Assembly (NCBI GenBank): GCA_964547995.1
Contig: CAZJRB010000023.1
Coordinates: forward strand, 1-64,000
Reading direction: 5' to 3'
DNA from: CAZJRB01 sp964547995
Lineage (GTDB): Bacteria; Planctomycetota; Planctomycetia; Pirellulales; Thermoguttaceae
Length of the DNA stretch: 64,000 bases
Within the stretch, counting starts at the first letter, position 1. The number at the start of each line of letters is the position of its first letter. The notes under the pieces were generated by a model that searched no databases, was not told where the DNA came from, and was given only the letters and a program-made list of their open reading frames with translations. Shown piece by piece: positions 16,574 through 23,875 of the stretch. The position numbers were made by a program, and so were the translations under genes.

Positions 16574-18475
16574 ATGACGCTACTGGTCTACGCTCGACGG
16601 GATCTGTTGGATCAAACGCCCCCGCCGCACCAGCCGGCCCTGTTGCTGGAAGGTTCGTGGTCCGATGACGGTGCAACCGCGGCGCGTTGGTCGTTGGACG
16701 GCACGATGGACGGGCAGTTCGACTGGATCGACGGGCGGGCTTCGGATCTGGCCGAGCGGCTCGCCGGCGATACACAAGCGCCGGCCCATCTCGGCCTAAA
16801 CATCGGCAACCCGCCTGAAACAGCGGATTGCGGCGTCGCGCCGGCGTATCTACACGCACTGGCGCTGCGGTACTACCTGCTGAAGTTGATTCGCGTGGCC
16901 GTCTTCTTCACCGACGTGCGGCCGCTTCAACCGGGCGAACGCATTGAATTCGTTGCCGCTGAGGACGACCGGGATTACGCCGGGTTGATCGAGCAATTGT
17001 GCGCCGCCGCCGGCGCCGATTGCCGGATCCGGTGGTTTCCCGCCAAGCGCCGTCGCCGGCTTGCCTTCCCTCGCAACGCCATTTGGCGACGCTTGACCGA
17101 ACGCGTCCGTCGCTTGTTCACGCCGCCGCTGGAGCAGTCCGATGCGTGCAAGGCGGTGCTCTGCGGCAACCCCCGACTGCTCGACCCCGTCGGTCGCGAA
17201 CTCCTCACCCGAAAGTGCAAGATCTGGTGGCTCTATGACCGCTTCGCCGTCAAGTCGTGGCTCCGCTGGCAGTTGGCCGGCGCGCGGCAACTCGTATGCG
17301 ATTCGGGCAAAGGCCGCAAGAATCGTCTTCGTGTCCGGGTACCCAGCCGCCTGGAGTATGGCGATGTGAATCTCGCCCCGGCGGTCGCCCGGTGGCTCGA
17401 CGAGCGCGTTGCCGAGTATGGAACACGCCACACGCGGTTGATCGAACAGATCGACGGACACTTCCGCCGCGTGCGGCCCGATGTCCTGGTCCTTGACGAA
17501 GACGCCACGCCGATGGCACGCGCCGTAGTGGCGGCCGGCCGGCGGTACGGCGCCCGGTCGCTGGTCGTACAACACGGGGCCCCTTGTTGCCGTTTCGGAT
17601 TCGCCCCGCTCGCTGCCGACCGCATCGCGGTCTGGGGGCCCTCGTCGAAAGAGACCCTGGTCCGCTGGGGGGTGAATCCGGAGCAGATTCGGATTACCGG
17701 GGCTGCACCGATCCGAAACGTCAAGAAAATCGACGGGCACATTCCGCGCGTCGTGGCACATCAATGCGAATCGCACGCCGGAACGGACGACACGCGGAAC
17801 GTGCATGCTGTTTCTCCAGGGTATCATCTCTCGCTCTTGATGCTGCCGCCGGACCTGCCGCCCCGAATCCTCCTGCTGGCCACGGTTCCACCGCAGGACG
17901 AACGGCCCGACGCCGTCTCGCTGAACTTCAACCGCCGCACCTATGCCGAAATGCTTCGCATGGCCATGAGAACTATCGCCGGAATCGACCACGCGGAACT
18001 GATCGTCAAGCTCCATCCCAGGGCGCCGCACGACACGATCGTCCGGCAAGTCCGGGCCGAGTTCCCCAAGCTCCACTGCCGGATCGTGCGCCGCGGTCCG
18101 GTGGAAAAACACCTTGCAGACATCGACGTTGTGCTCAGTTGCGGCTCTAGTGCCGGGGTCGAAGCCTCCTTGGCCGGTGTGCCCGTGATCGGGCTGCTCC
18201 CGCCCGGCTCGGGTGATTTCCTGACACGCGAGGAATGGGGAATGTTGGGTACGGCACGCCGCGACACGGAACTGCAACGACTTCTGATCGAGGTGCTCAT
18301 CGACGGTTGGCGGCCCCCGCCGCAACCCGACACGGACGTGTTTGCCGCGACCGGCGGCACGGCTGCCGCGGGGATTGCCGACGAGGTGCTCTCGCTTAGC
18401 CGCGCGAGCATTGAAGACCAAGAAAGTACACAACTCGATTCCGTCAAAAGCCCGCTAGCGGCCAAGGTCGCATAA
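16574..18475 (+). CDS. GT-B-fold glycosyltransferase-like surface polysaccharide protein
   Basis: A 633-residue cytoplasmic protein. The C-terminal half has a GT-B/epimerase-like pattern: LVVQHGAPCCRFGFAPLAADRI, VWGPSSKETLVRWGV, RITGAAPIRN, then VKLHPRAPHDTIV and LSCGSSAGVEASLAGVPVIG. These resemble the HGxP, G-x-P, K-x-HP and GSSxxxEA motifs of capsule-polymerase, CDP-glycerophosphotransferase and UDP-GlcNAc-2-epimerase-like proteins. The N-terminal half (1-300) is not recognised. It lies between the HAD-like gene and the flippase gene in the glycan locus. The role is inferred as a glycosyl- or alcohol-phosphate transferase; substrate is unknown. Confidence 0.65.
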   Translation: MTLLVYARRDLLDQTPPPHQPALLLEGSWSDDGATAARWSLDGTMDGQFDWIDGRASDLAERLAGDTQAPAHLGLNIGNPPETADCGVAPAYLHALALRYYLLKLIRVAVFFTDVRPLQPGERIEFVAAEDDRDYAGLIEQLCAAAGADCRIRWFPAKRRRRLAFPRNAIWRRLTERVRRLFTPPLEQSDACKAVLCGNPRLLDPVGRELLTRKCKIWWLYDRFAVKSWLRWQLAGARQLVCDSGKGRKNRLRVRVPSRLEYGDVNLAPAVARWLDERVAEYGTRHTRLIEQIDGHFRRVRPDVLVLDEDATPMARAVVAAGRRYGARSLVVQHGAPCCRFGFAPLAADRIAVWGPSSKETLVRWGVNPEQIRITGAAPIRNVKKIDGHIPRVVAHQCESHAGTDDTRNVHAVSPGYHLSLLMLPPDLPPRILLLATVPPQDERPDAVSLNFNRRTYAEMLRMAMRTIAGIDHAELIVKLHPRAPHDTIVRQVRAEFPKLHCRIVRRGPVEKHLADIDVVLSCGSSAGVEASLAGVPVIGLLPPGSGDFLTREEWGMLGTARRDTELQRLLIEVLIDGWRPPPQPDTDVFAATGGTAAAGIADEVLSLSRASIEDQESTQLDSVKSPLAAKVA

Positions 18476-18514
18476 CGGACCTCGGTGAAACTCCCGGATC
18501 CCCCCGGACCTTCC

Positions 18515-19999
18515 ATGTCCGCTCACATTACAACTGCTGCAACCCCCTCGCCGGCCGCGCCGATCCGTGGTTGGCGGCGGCTGTTCGGCGATTGGCTCGT
18601 CGTCGGCTCGGCCACGGCCGTTTGCCATTTTCTCGGGGCGCTGACTAGCCTGCTGCTGCGGATGCTGCTCAGCCCGGCCCAGATGGGCATCTTCAGCGCG
18701 TTGAAACTGTTTATCAGTTACGGGAATTATGCCAATTTGGGCATCAGCAAGGGGGCCGCCCGTGAGTTCAACGTCGCATTGGGACACGGCAACACCCGCG
18801 AAGCACGCCACGGGTTGAACCTCGCGTTCACCGTCAACACGATCACCAGCCTGCTCTATGCCGCGCTGCTGGTTGGCGTTGCCGTGTGGATTGCCGCAAC
18901 CGGAGGGGGGATTTGGACCGGTGCGTGGGCCTTGGGGCTTGCAACTGTCGGCACGATGGCCGTCCTGACACGCTACGTGACCTTCCACATCACGATCCTC
19001 CGCACGAGCCAGGCGTTTGCCGTCACCTCGCGGCTATCGATCCTCGAAGCCGTGTTGACGCTGCTGATTTGCGGCATTGCCACATGGTGCTGGGGGTTGC
19101 CGGGCCTGCTCGGCGGGACGGTCGCCGTCACGCTCGCGTCGCTGGTCTATGTGCGCCGCCACGCAGCCGCGTCACTCCGCTGGGCGTGGGACGCACCGGA
19201 GATCCGCCGGCTTGTCGCCATCGGCGGGCCGATTCTCCTGGCCGGCGCCGCCTCGACCCTGTTCCGCTCGCTCGACAAGCTGATGATCCTCGCCTTCATG
19301 CGCGATTGCGAATTCCAGCTCGGCTGCTACTCGGTTGCGCTGCTGGTAACCGGGCAATTGTTCGGGCTGGGGAACATGCTGTCAATGGTCGCCGCCCCGC
19401 GATACGCCGAGAAATACGGCCGGTCGGGCAATCGCAAAGCCGTCGCGCGGCTCGCCGCCCGTTCGAGCGAACTCGTGGCCGCCGCAGTGGCGTTGCCGGC
19501 GGCCCTGGCACTGGTCGTCGCCCCGCCGTTGCTGGCGTGGCTGTTGCCCGACTACGGGCCCGGGCTCCCACCGATGGTCTGGCTCGTGCCGGGCGTGCTG
19601 GCGATGATCCTTACCCTGCCCGCAAGTCAATACCTCGTTGCCACCGGACGCCAGCATCGGGCCATGGTCGCCGTGATCGCTGCCACGGCCGTTGCCGCCG
19701 CCGGCAACTTCATCGCCATCCGGGCAGGATACGGCCTGATCGGCGTGGCGGCCGCCACCGCGATCGGCTACACGGCCTACTTCCTGCTGGTCGCCGCAAT
19801 CTCGTTCGGCGTCGAACTCGACGCCCTCGGGCAGTTGCGTTATGCTGCGATGCTCGCACTGCTGCTCGGACCGACACTGGCCGCTGCCCTGCTCCTGCGA
19901 AACTCGTGGCCCAACGCCGTCGCGGTCGTTTGCGTTTGGGCCCTGTGTACGGCAATTGCGTGGCACCGCGGTCACTGGAGAAACCAATTGAGAACATAG
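18515..19999 (+). CDS. polysaccharide flippase (MOP/Wzx-like)
   Basis: A 494-residue integral membrane protein with about 12-14 hydrophobic helices across its length. A short soluble N terminus is followed by LFGDWLVVGSATAVCHFLGALT and repeated pairs such as GGPILLAGAASTLFRSLDKLMI. The pattern fits the oligosaccharide-flippase superfamily (Wzx/RfbX), which moves lipid-linked glycans across the inner membrane. I used the ATG at 18515; a GTG 30 bases upstream is an alternative. It stands between the GT-B-like gene and the first CDP-alcohol transferase, consistent with a glycan export locus. Confidence 0.78.
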   Translation: MSAHITTAATPSPAAPIRGWRRLFGDWLVVGSATAVCHFLGALTSLLLRMLLSPAQMGIFSALKLFISYGNYANLGISKGAAREFNVALGHGNTREARHGLNLAFTVNTITSLLYAALLVGVAVWIAATGGGIWTGAWALGLATVGTMAVLTRYVTFHITILRTSQAFAVTSRLSILEAVLTLLICGIATWCWGLPGLLGGTVAVTLASLVYVRRHAAASLRWAWDAPEIRRLVAIGGPILLAGAASTLFRSLDKLMILAFMRDCEFQLGCYSVALLVTGQLFGLGNMLSMVAAPRYAEKYGRSGNRKAVARLAARSSELVAAAVALPAALALVVAPPLLAWLLPDYGPGLPPMVWLVPGVLAMILTLPASQYLVATGRQHRAMVAVIAATAVAAAGNFIAIRAGYGLIGVAAATAIGYTAYFLLVAAISFGVELDALGQLRYAAMLALLLGPTLAAALLLRNSWPNAVAVVCVWALCTAIAWHRGHWRNQLRT

Positions 20000-20053
20000 T
20001 AGGGGGCACCCGCCCCCGGACTGAAAACATAGCAAGGGCATCTGCCCCCGGAC
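19993..20053. repeat. two-copy direct repeat between flippase and transferase genes
   Basis: Two imperfect copies of AACATAGTAGGGGGCACCCG-type sequence (19993-20021 and 20026-20053), each ending in GCCCCCGGAC and each holding a short GC palindrome. The first copy overlaps the flippase stop codon. No gene is encoded by it. Confidence 0.6.
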
Positions 20054-20084
20054 CATCAACGACCGTTTGCCATCCGTCGATCTC

Positions 20085-20975
20085 ATGACCCCACTCGCCG
20101 AACTCGAACGACGCTGCCAGAAGCCGGACCATCGCCGGGTGGGCAACTGGATGGCCCGCCGCGTGGCCCGGCCGGCCGCGCTGCGGATTACACGGGTGGT
20201 CGCTCCGTGCGGCATCACCGCGAACATGGCCACGCTGGCCGCCTGGGCGTGCGGTGTGGCGGCCGCCGCCGCGTTCGCCTGGGGAACCTCCTGGGGATGG
20301 ATCGCCGGGGCCCTCCTGCTGCAACTCTGGTACCTGTTGGATCACGTCGACGGCCAACTCGCCCGGCTGCGCGGAACGGCCTCGCTCGACGGGGTCCAAC
20401 TCGATTACCTCATGCACCACACGGTCAACCTGTTGGTGCCGCTGGGCATCGGCGCCGGGCTCTTCGTCAGGACACTAGAACCGCTCTGGGCGCTGGCCGG
20501 TCTGATCTGGGGCGTCGCCATGCTGCTGATCACGCTCCAGCACGACGCCCGGGCGAAGGCCTTCATCAAGCGGCTCAAACGGGTCCACGGCAGTCTCGAA
20601 GCAACCGGTGGCGGGGCCGCACGGCCACAGCCACAACCACCGATCCCTCGCCACCCGCTGCGGCTCCTGGCATGGACCGCGCGAAAGGCCTGCGAGACGC
20701 ACGTCGTCATGAATATGCTGACAGTGCTGGCAGTCGGGCAACTCCTCCTCGGCGACTCGCGACTCCTGCTCGGCTCAATCTTTCTGGCGATCATTGCCCC
20801 GATCGCCGTCGCCGTTGCCGTCTGCGACATCATCCGCTCCCAGCGCCAATCCACCGTTGAGCAAGAGTTCGTCGCTTGGTTCCGGGTCCCCTCCGGCCGC
20901 GAACTCGTCTTCCGCGACGGCTGGTGGTTTGTGCGACCGGTGGAGGATAGGGGGGATGGAAAGAGTCTCGACTGA
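20085..20975 (+). CDS. CDP-alcohol phosphatidyltransferase family protein (divergent last motif residue)
   Basis: A 296-residue membrane protein with about six helices. The family motif reads DHVDGQLARLRGTASLDGVQ plus LDYLMH. Canonical members have D-xx-DG-xx-AR-x8-G-xxx-D-xxx-D; here the final Asp is His, though some subfamilies vary at this position. The enzyme would transfer an alcohol phosphate from a CDP-alcohol to an acceptor alcohol at the membrane. The ATG at 20085 was preferred to a TTG 18 bases upstream. A second family member lies downstream. The acceptor and donor are unknown. Confidence 0.8.
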   Translation: MTPLAELERRCQKPDHRRVGNWMARRVARPAALRITRVVAPCGITANMATLAAWACGVAAAAAFAWGTSWGWIAGALLLQLWYLLDHVDGQLARLRGTASLDGVQLDYLMHHTVNLLVPLGIGAGLFVRTLEPLWALAGLIWGVAMLLITLQHDARAKAFIKRLKRVHGSLEATGGGAARPQPQPPIPRHPLRLLAWTARKACETHVVMNMLTVLAVGQLLLGDSRLLLGSIFLAIIAPIAVAVAVCDIIRSQRQSTVEQEFVAWFRVPSGRELVFRDGWWFVRPVEDRGDGKSLD

Positions 20976-21074
20976 TCCGTAGCATCCAAAATGTGCGGAT
21001 TTGGATGCGAACCCCCCCGGTAGGTGAACAATCGCCTTGACCCGCGACCCCCTTCTCCGTACAGTACGCCCCCT

Positions 21075-22118
21075 ATGTCCATCCACATTCTCATTCTGAA
21101 CCACAATGGCCGGGGGTTGCTGGCCGAATGCCTGCCGTCGGTGGTGCGTGCCGCCGAGCGGTCGCGATATCGGTGCGACGTGGCCGTGATCGACAACGAC
21201 TCGACCGACGATTCGGTCCTGTGGCTCGAGGAGCACTTTCCCGAGGTCCGCGTGATTCATCGGCCGAACCGGGGGCTCTGCTCGTTCAACGGCGTGGTGG
21301 CCGAGTTGGAAGGCGTCGCGGTGCTCCTGAACAACGACATCCGGTTGGCGTCCGACGCGATCGATCCGCTGGTCGAGCCGCTCCGGTCCGATCCGGATTG
21401 TTTCATGACGGCCCCGCTCTGCTGGCGTTTCGACGGCCGGACGTACGAAGGCTTCAAGACGGCCGTTCGGTGGCGATGGGGGTTGGTCCAGGCGACGGCA
21501 CTTTTTGAAGGTCACGAATCGGGCATCCGGCAGCCGGGCCCCACGGCGTCGGCCGGGGCCGCCTTGGCGGTCCATTGCCGCAAGTTCGTTCAGCTCGGCG
21601 GGTTCGATCCGCTTTACCTGCCCGGCCGGCTCGAGGACCTCGACTTCGCATTTCGCGGCTACATGGCCGGCTACCACGCCCGATATGTGCCCACGTCGGT
21701 CGCGTACCATCGCGGAATGGCCACCTTCGGCGAGGCGTTCGGCCGCGACGGTTGCAACCGGCTGGCGTTGCGCAATACGCTGTTGTTTCAATGGAAGAAC
21801 CTCCGCCGGGCGGGCCACCTCGTCCGGCACCTGGCGGCCTTGCCGTTGCGGTTGATCCGGGACATTTTTCGGGCGCCGGTCGCTCCGCGCGGGCAGCGTT
21901 GGGCGTTCGTCAGGGCGTTGTTCGGCGCACTGTGGCGCGTCGGTCGCCTGCGAACCGCTCCCTACCAACCGGACGTCAACCTCGCCCGCGAGCGGGCCTT
22001 TTTTCGAGAGTTCGACCCCAAACAAATCACATCCCCTGGTTCCCGTGCTCCGCACGGGAACCAGGGGGAACCGCACGACCGCCCGGCACGGACGCCGGAA
22101 CTGAGTCGTACCAGATAG
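21075..22118 (+). CDS. GT2 family glycosyltransferase
   Basis: A 347-residue cytoplasmic glycosyltransferase family 2 protein. The nucleotide-sugar motif is VAVIDNDSTDDSVLWLEEHF, followed by VLLNNDIRLASDAIDPLVEP (DxD-equivalent region NND). The acceptor-side motif is GGFDPLYLPGRLEDLDFAFR, with the ED-type motif. The C-terminal ~90 residues are basic and may contact the membrane. The last ~25 codons run through a palindromic repeat (22033-22067), giving a low-complexity tail SPGSRAPHGNQG. It probably adds a sugar to the locus glycan. The start ATG at 21075 follows a plausible N terminus (MSIHILILNHNG). Confidence 0.85.
   Translation: MSIHILILNHNGRGLLAECLPSVVRAAERSRYRCDVAVIDNDSTDDSVLWLEEHFPEVRVIHRPNRGLCSFNGVVAELEGVAVLLNNDIRLASDAIDPLVEPLRSDPDCFMTAPLCWRFDGRTYEGFKTAVRWRWGLVQATALFEGHESGIRQPGPTASAGAALAVHCRKFVQLGGFDPLYLPGRLEDLDFAFRGYMAGYHARYVPTSVAYHRGMATFGEAFGRDGCNRLALRNTLLFQWKNLRRAGHLVRHLAALPLRLIRDIFRAPVAPRGQRWAFVRALFGALWRVGRLRTAPYQPDVNLARERAFFREFDPKQITSPGSRAPHGNQGEPHDRPARTPELSRTR
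22033..22067. repeat. 35-base perfect palindrome
   Basis: The 16-base arms CCCCTGGTTCCCGTGC and GCACGGGAACCAGGGG pair perfectly around a TCC loop. It lies inside the C-terminal coding region of the GT2 gene and is read in frame. A terminator role is possible but there is no T-run. Confidence 0.7.
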
Positions 22119-22136
22119 AACGAGCCAAGTTTGAGC

Positions 22137-22967
22137 ATGGAAGCGACCAACTTGATCCGCGAAACACCTCGGGTGGCACTGGCGTCTCGCCAGTGCATGG
22201 GCAAGATGCCCGTGCCACCCCCGGCGTATCCGATCTCGCGATGGTACCTGCGCCCGTTGGCCGCGCACTTGGCGGCCCTGCTCGTGCCCACCCGCGTGCG
22301 GCCGGTGTGGCTGACCGGTTGCGGAGCGATCGCCGCCGCTTCGGCCGCGGCCGTCCTGCTTTGGCGGCCCGAGTGGATGCTGCTGGCGGCGGTGTTCGTG
22401 CTCGTCTACTGGTTTTTTGATCGTGCCGACGGCCTGTTGGCCCGGCGACAGCAAACGGTTTCGGCCTTCGGGGCCTGGCTCGATGCGAACGTCGACGAGT
22501 TGGTCGACGCAGGGCTGCACGTCGCCATGGCGGCCGTCGCCGCTTCGCAAGTCGCCGCATCGTGGCCGTGGTTCCTGCTGAGCGCGTTTCTCGCCGGCAA
22601 ATACCTGCTCATGTACGGACTGACGTTGGAAGCATCCCACGAACAATCCAATGAGAAAACAAAAGCCCCCGCATTGCACGCTGGGGTTCGTGGTTCGAAT
22701 TTCCAAACAACTTGTGCAACTCGCAGTGCCGACACGGAACCCCCGCGTGCAATGCGGGGGCTTTTGCGATCTGATCCGCAGCAGACTACGTTCCTGCGGC
22801 GGCTTTACCACCTGCCCGGCAATGCCGACGTCCGGATCCATCTGCTGGCGGCGGCGCTGGCCACCGGCTGGTTGACGGCGGAGTTGGCAGTCGTGGCGAT
22901 CTACTACAACGCGCGCTGGATCGTCCGCTACGGGTTGGTCGCACGGCGATTGGGAGGCATGCCATGA
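22137..22967 (+). CDS. CDP-alcohol phosphatidyltransferase with in-frame palindromic inserts
   Basis: A 276-residue membrane protein. The full family motif DRADGLLARRQQTVSAFGAW with LDANVD gives the canonical D-xx-DG-xx-AR-x8-G-xxx-D-xxx-D, so it looks catalytically intact. Two palindromic elements are read through in frame: one near residues 12-28 (ALASRQCMGKMPVPP) and a 107-base one at about residues 175-211 (KAPALHAGVRG...). Without them the protein would be of normal size for the family. The stop overlaps the next gene by four bases (ATGA at 22964-22967). It probably attaches an alcohol phosphate in the glycan or lipid pathway. Confidence 0.82.
   Translation: MEATNLIRETPRVALASRQCMGKMPVPPPAYPISRWYLRPLAAHLAALLVPTRVRPVWLTGCGAIAAASAAAVLLWRPEWMLLAAVFVLVYWFFDRADGLLARRQQTVSAFGAWLDANVDELVDAGLHVAMAAVAASQVAASWPWFLLSAFLAGKYLLMYGLTLEASHEQSNEKTKAPALHAGVRGSNFQTTCATRSADTEPPRAMRGLLRSDPQQTTFLRRLYHLPGNADVRIHLLAAALATGWLTAELAVVAIYYNARWIVRYGLVARRLGGMP
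22171..22220. repeat. REPIN-like element inside CDP-alcohol transferase gene
   Basis: Outer inverted ends GGGTGGCAC (22171-22179) and GTGCCACCC (22212-22220) enclose two hairpins, CACTGGCG-TCT-CGCCAGTG (22177-22195) and GGGC-AAGAT-GCCC (22199-22211). The element is 50 bases and lies in frame near the start of the gene. Confidence 0.72.
22660..22766. repeat. 107-base inverted-repeat element inside CDP-alcohol transferase gene
   Basis: Both ends start CAAAAGCCCCCGCATTGCAC and continue in a nearly identical 33-base inverted repeat, with the left copy in direct and the right copy in inverted orientation (22660-22692 and 22733-22766). A spacer of about 40 bases lies between. The gene frame remains open through the whole element, adding about 36 residues. 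Confidence 0.78.
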
Positions 22968-23866
22968 GCAGACGCCCCACAATTACCGCCGCGGTCATTA
23001 CGCTCAACGAAGAGCGGAACCTCCGCGAACTGCTTCCGACACTCAAATGGACCGACGAGACCGTCGTGGTCGACGGCGGCTCGGGGGACGCCACGGCCGA
23101 AGTCGCCCTGGCACACGGTTGCCGCGTGGTTTTGCACCCCTTCGACGACTTCGCTCGCCAGCGGAACCGTGCGTTGGAAGCCGCCGCGGGCGACTGGGTG
23201 CTTTCGATCGACGCCGACGAGCGCCCCACGCCGGGTCTGGCTGCCGAGATTCGCCACCGGATTGCCCGTTGCCGGTTGGGCGCGTTTCGCGTGCCGATCC
23301 GCAGCACGATCTTCGGCCGGCCGCTTCGATATTGCGGCACGCAGGACGACTTGCCGGTGCGGCTGTTCCGGCGCGGTTCGGCCCGATGGACCGGCGGTGT
23401 CCACGAGGTTCTCCGCGTCCGCGGCCGGACCGGGCGGTTGGACGCCTGGCTTGAGCACACGACGATGCCCACCCTGGCAAACTTCCTTGTGAAGATGCAC
23501 TGCTACACGCGGCTGGAAGCGCAGGCATTAGCGGCATCCGGCCGCCGCCCGGCGTGGCACGACACGTGGCTGGCGCCGCCGTATGAGTGCTTGCGGCGCC
23601 TGGTTTACAAACAGGGTCTTTTGGACGGCCCGGCGGGCTGGGCGTTCTGCCTGCTGAGCGGGTTGTCCAGGTGGGTGCTGGCTCGCGAACACCGCAGAAT
23701 CTCCGCTGCGAGCGTTGACAAAGCAAGCGAGTGGAGCAGTCGCGAATCTTGCGTAGGACAGGGTTGCAACCTGTCCCAAGCCCCGGACAGGTTACAAACC
23801 TGTCCTACAACGGCGGACGGCACACAGAGTGTGCCTGCTACTTTTGGCGACGGTTTTTCAGGATAA
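22964..23866 (+). CDS. GT2 family glycosyltransferase with repeat-derived tail
   Basis: A 300-residue glycosyltransferase of the GT2 family (WaaE/KdtX-like LPS glycosyltransferases). The N terminus is ITAAVITLNEERNLRELLPT, the donor motif is VVVDGGSGDATAEVA, and the DxD-like motif is LSIDADERPTPGL. The start overlaps the stop of the transferase upstream by four bases, so the two are coupled. From about residue 260 the sequence runs through palindromic repeats (CVGQGCNLSQ, DRLQTCPTT), so the last ~40 residues are probably not conserved and the ancestral stop may have been lost. Sugar specificity is unknown. Confidence 0.82.
   Translation: MSRRPTITAAVITLNEERNLRELLPTLKWTDETVVVDGGSGDATAEVALAHGCRVVLHPFDDFARQRNRALEAAAGDWVLSIDADERPTPGLAAEIRHRIARCRLGAFRVPIRSTIFGRPLRYCGTQDDLPVRLFRRGSARWTGGVHEVLRVRGRTGRLDAWLEHTTMPTLANFLVKMHCYTRLEAQALAASGRRPAWHDTWLAPPYECLRRLVYKQGLLDGPAGWAFCLLSGLSRWVLAREHRRISAASVDKASEWSSRESCVGQGCNLSQAPDRLQTCPTTADGTQSVPATFGDGFSG
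23753..23841. repeat. two adjacent palindromic repeat units
   Basis: GTAGGACAGG (23753-23762) and CCTGTCCTAC (23799-23808) enclose two GGACAGG...CCTGTCC hairpins. After a few bases, GGACGGCACACAGAGTGTGC and CTGCTAC (23815-23841) form a further palindrome that matches, in reverse, the left half of the repeat at 60410. The cluster lies in the last codons of the GT2 gene. Confidence 0.75.
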
Positions 23867-23875
23867 GGCATTTCC

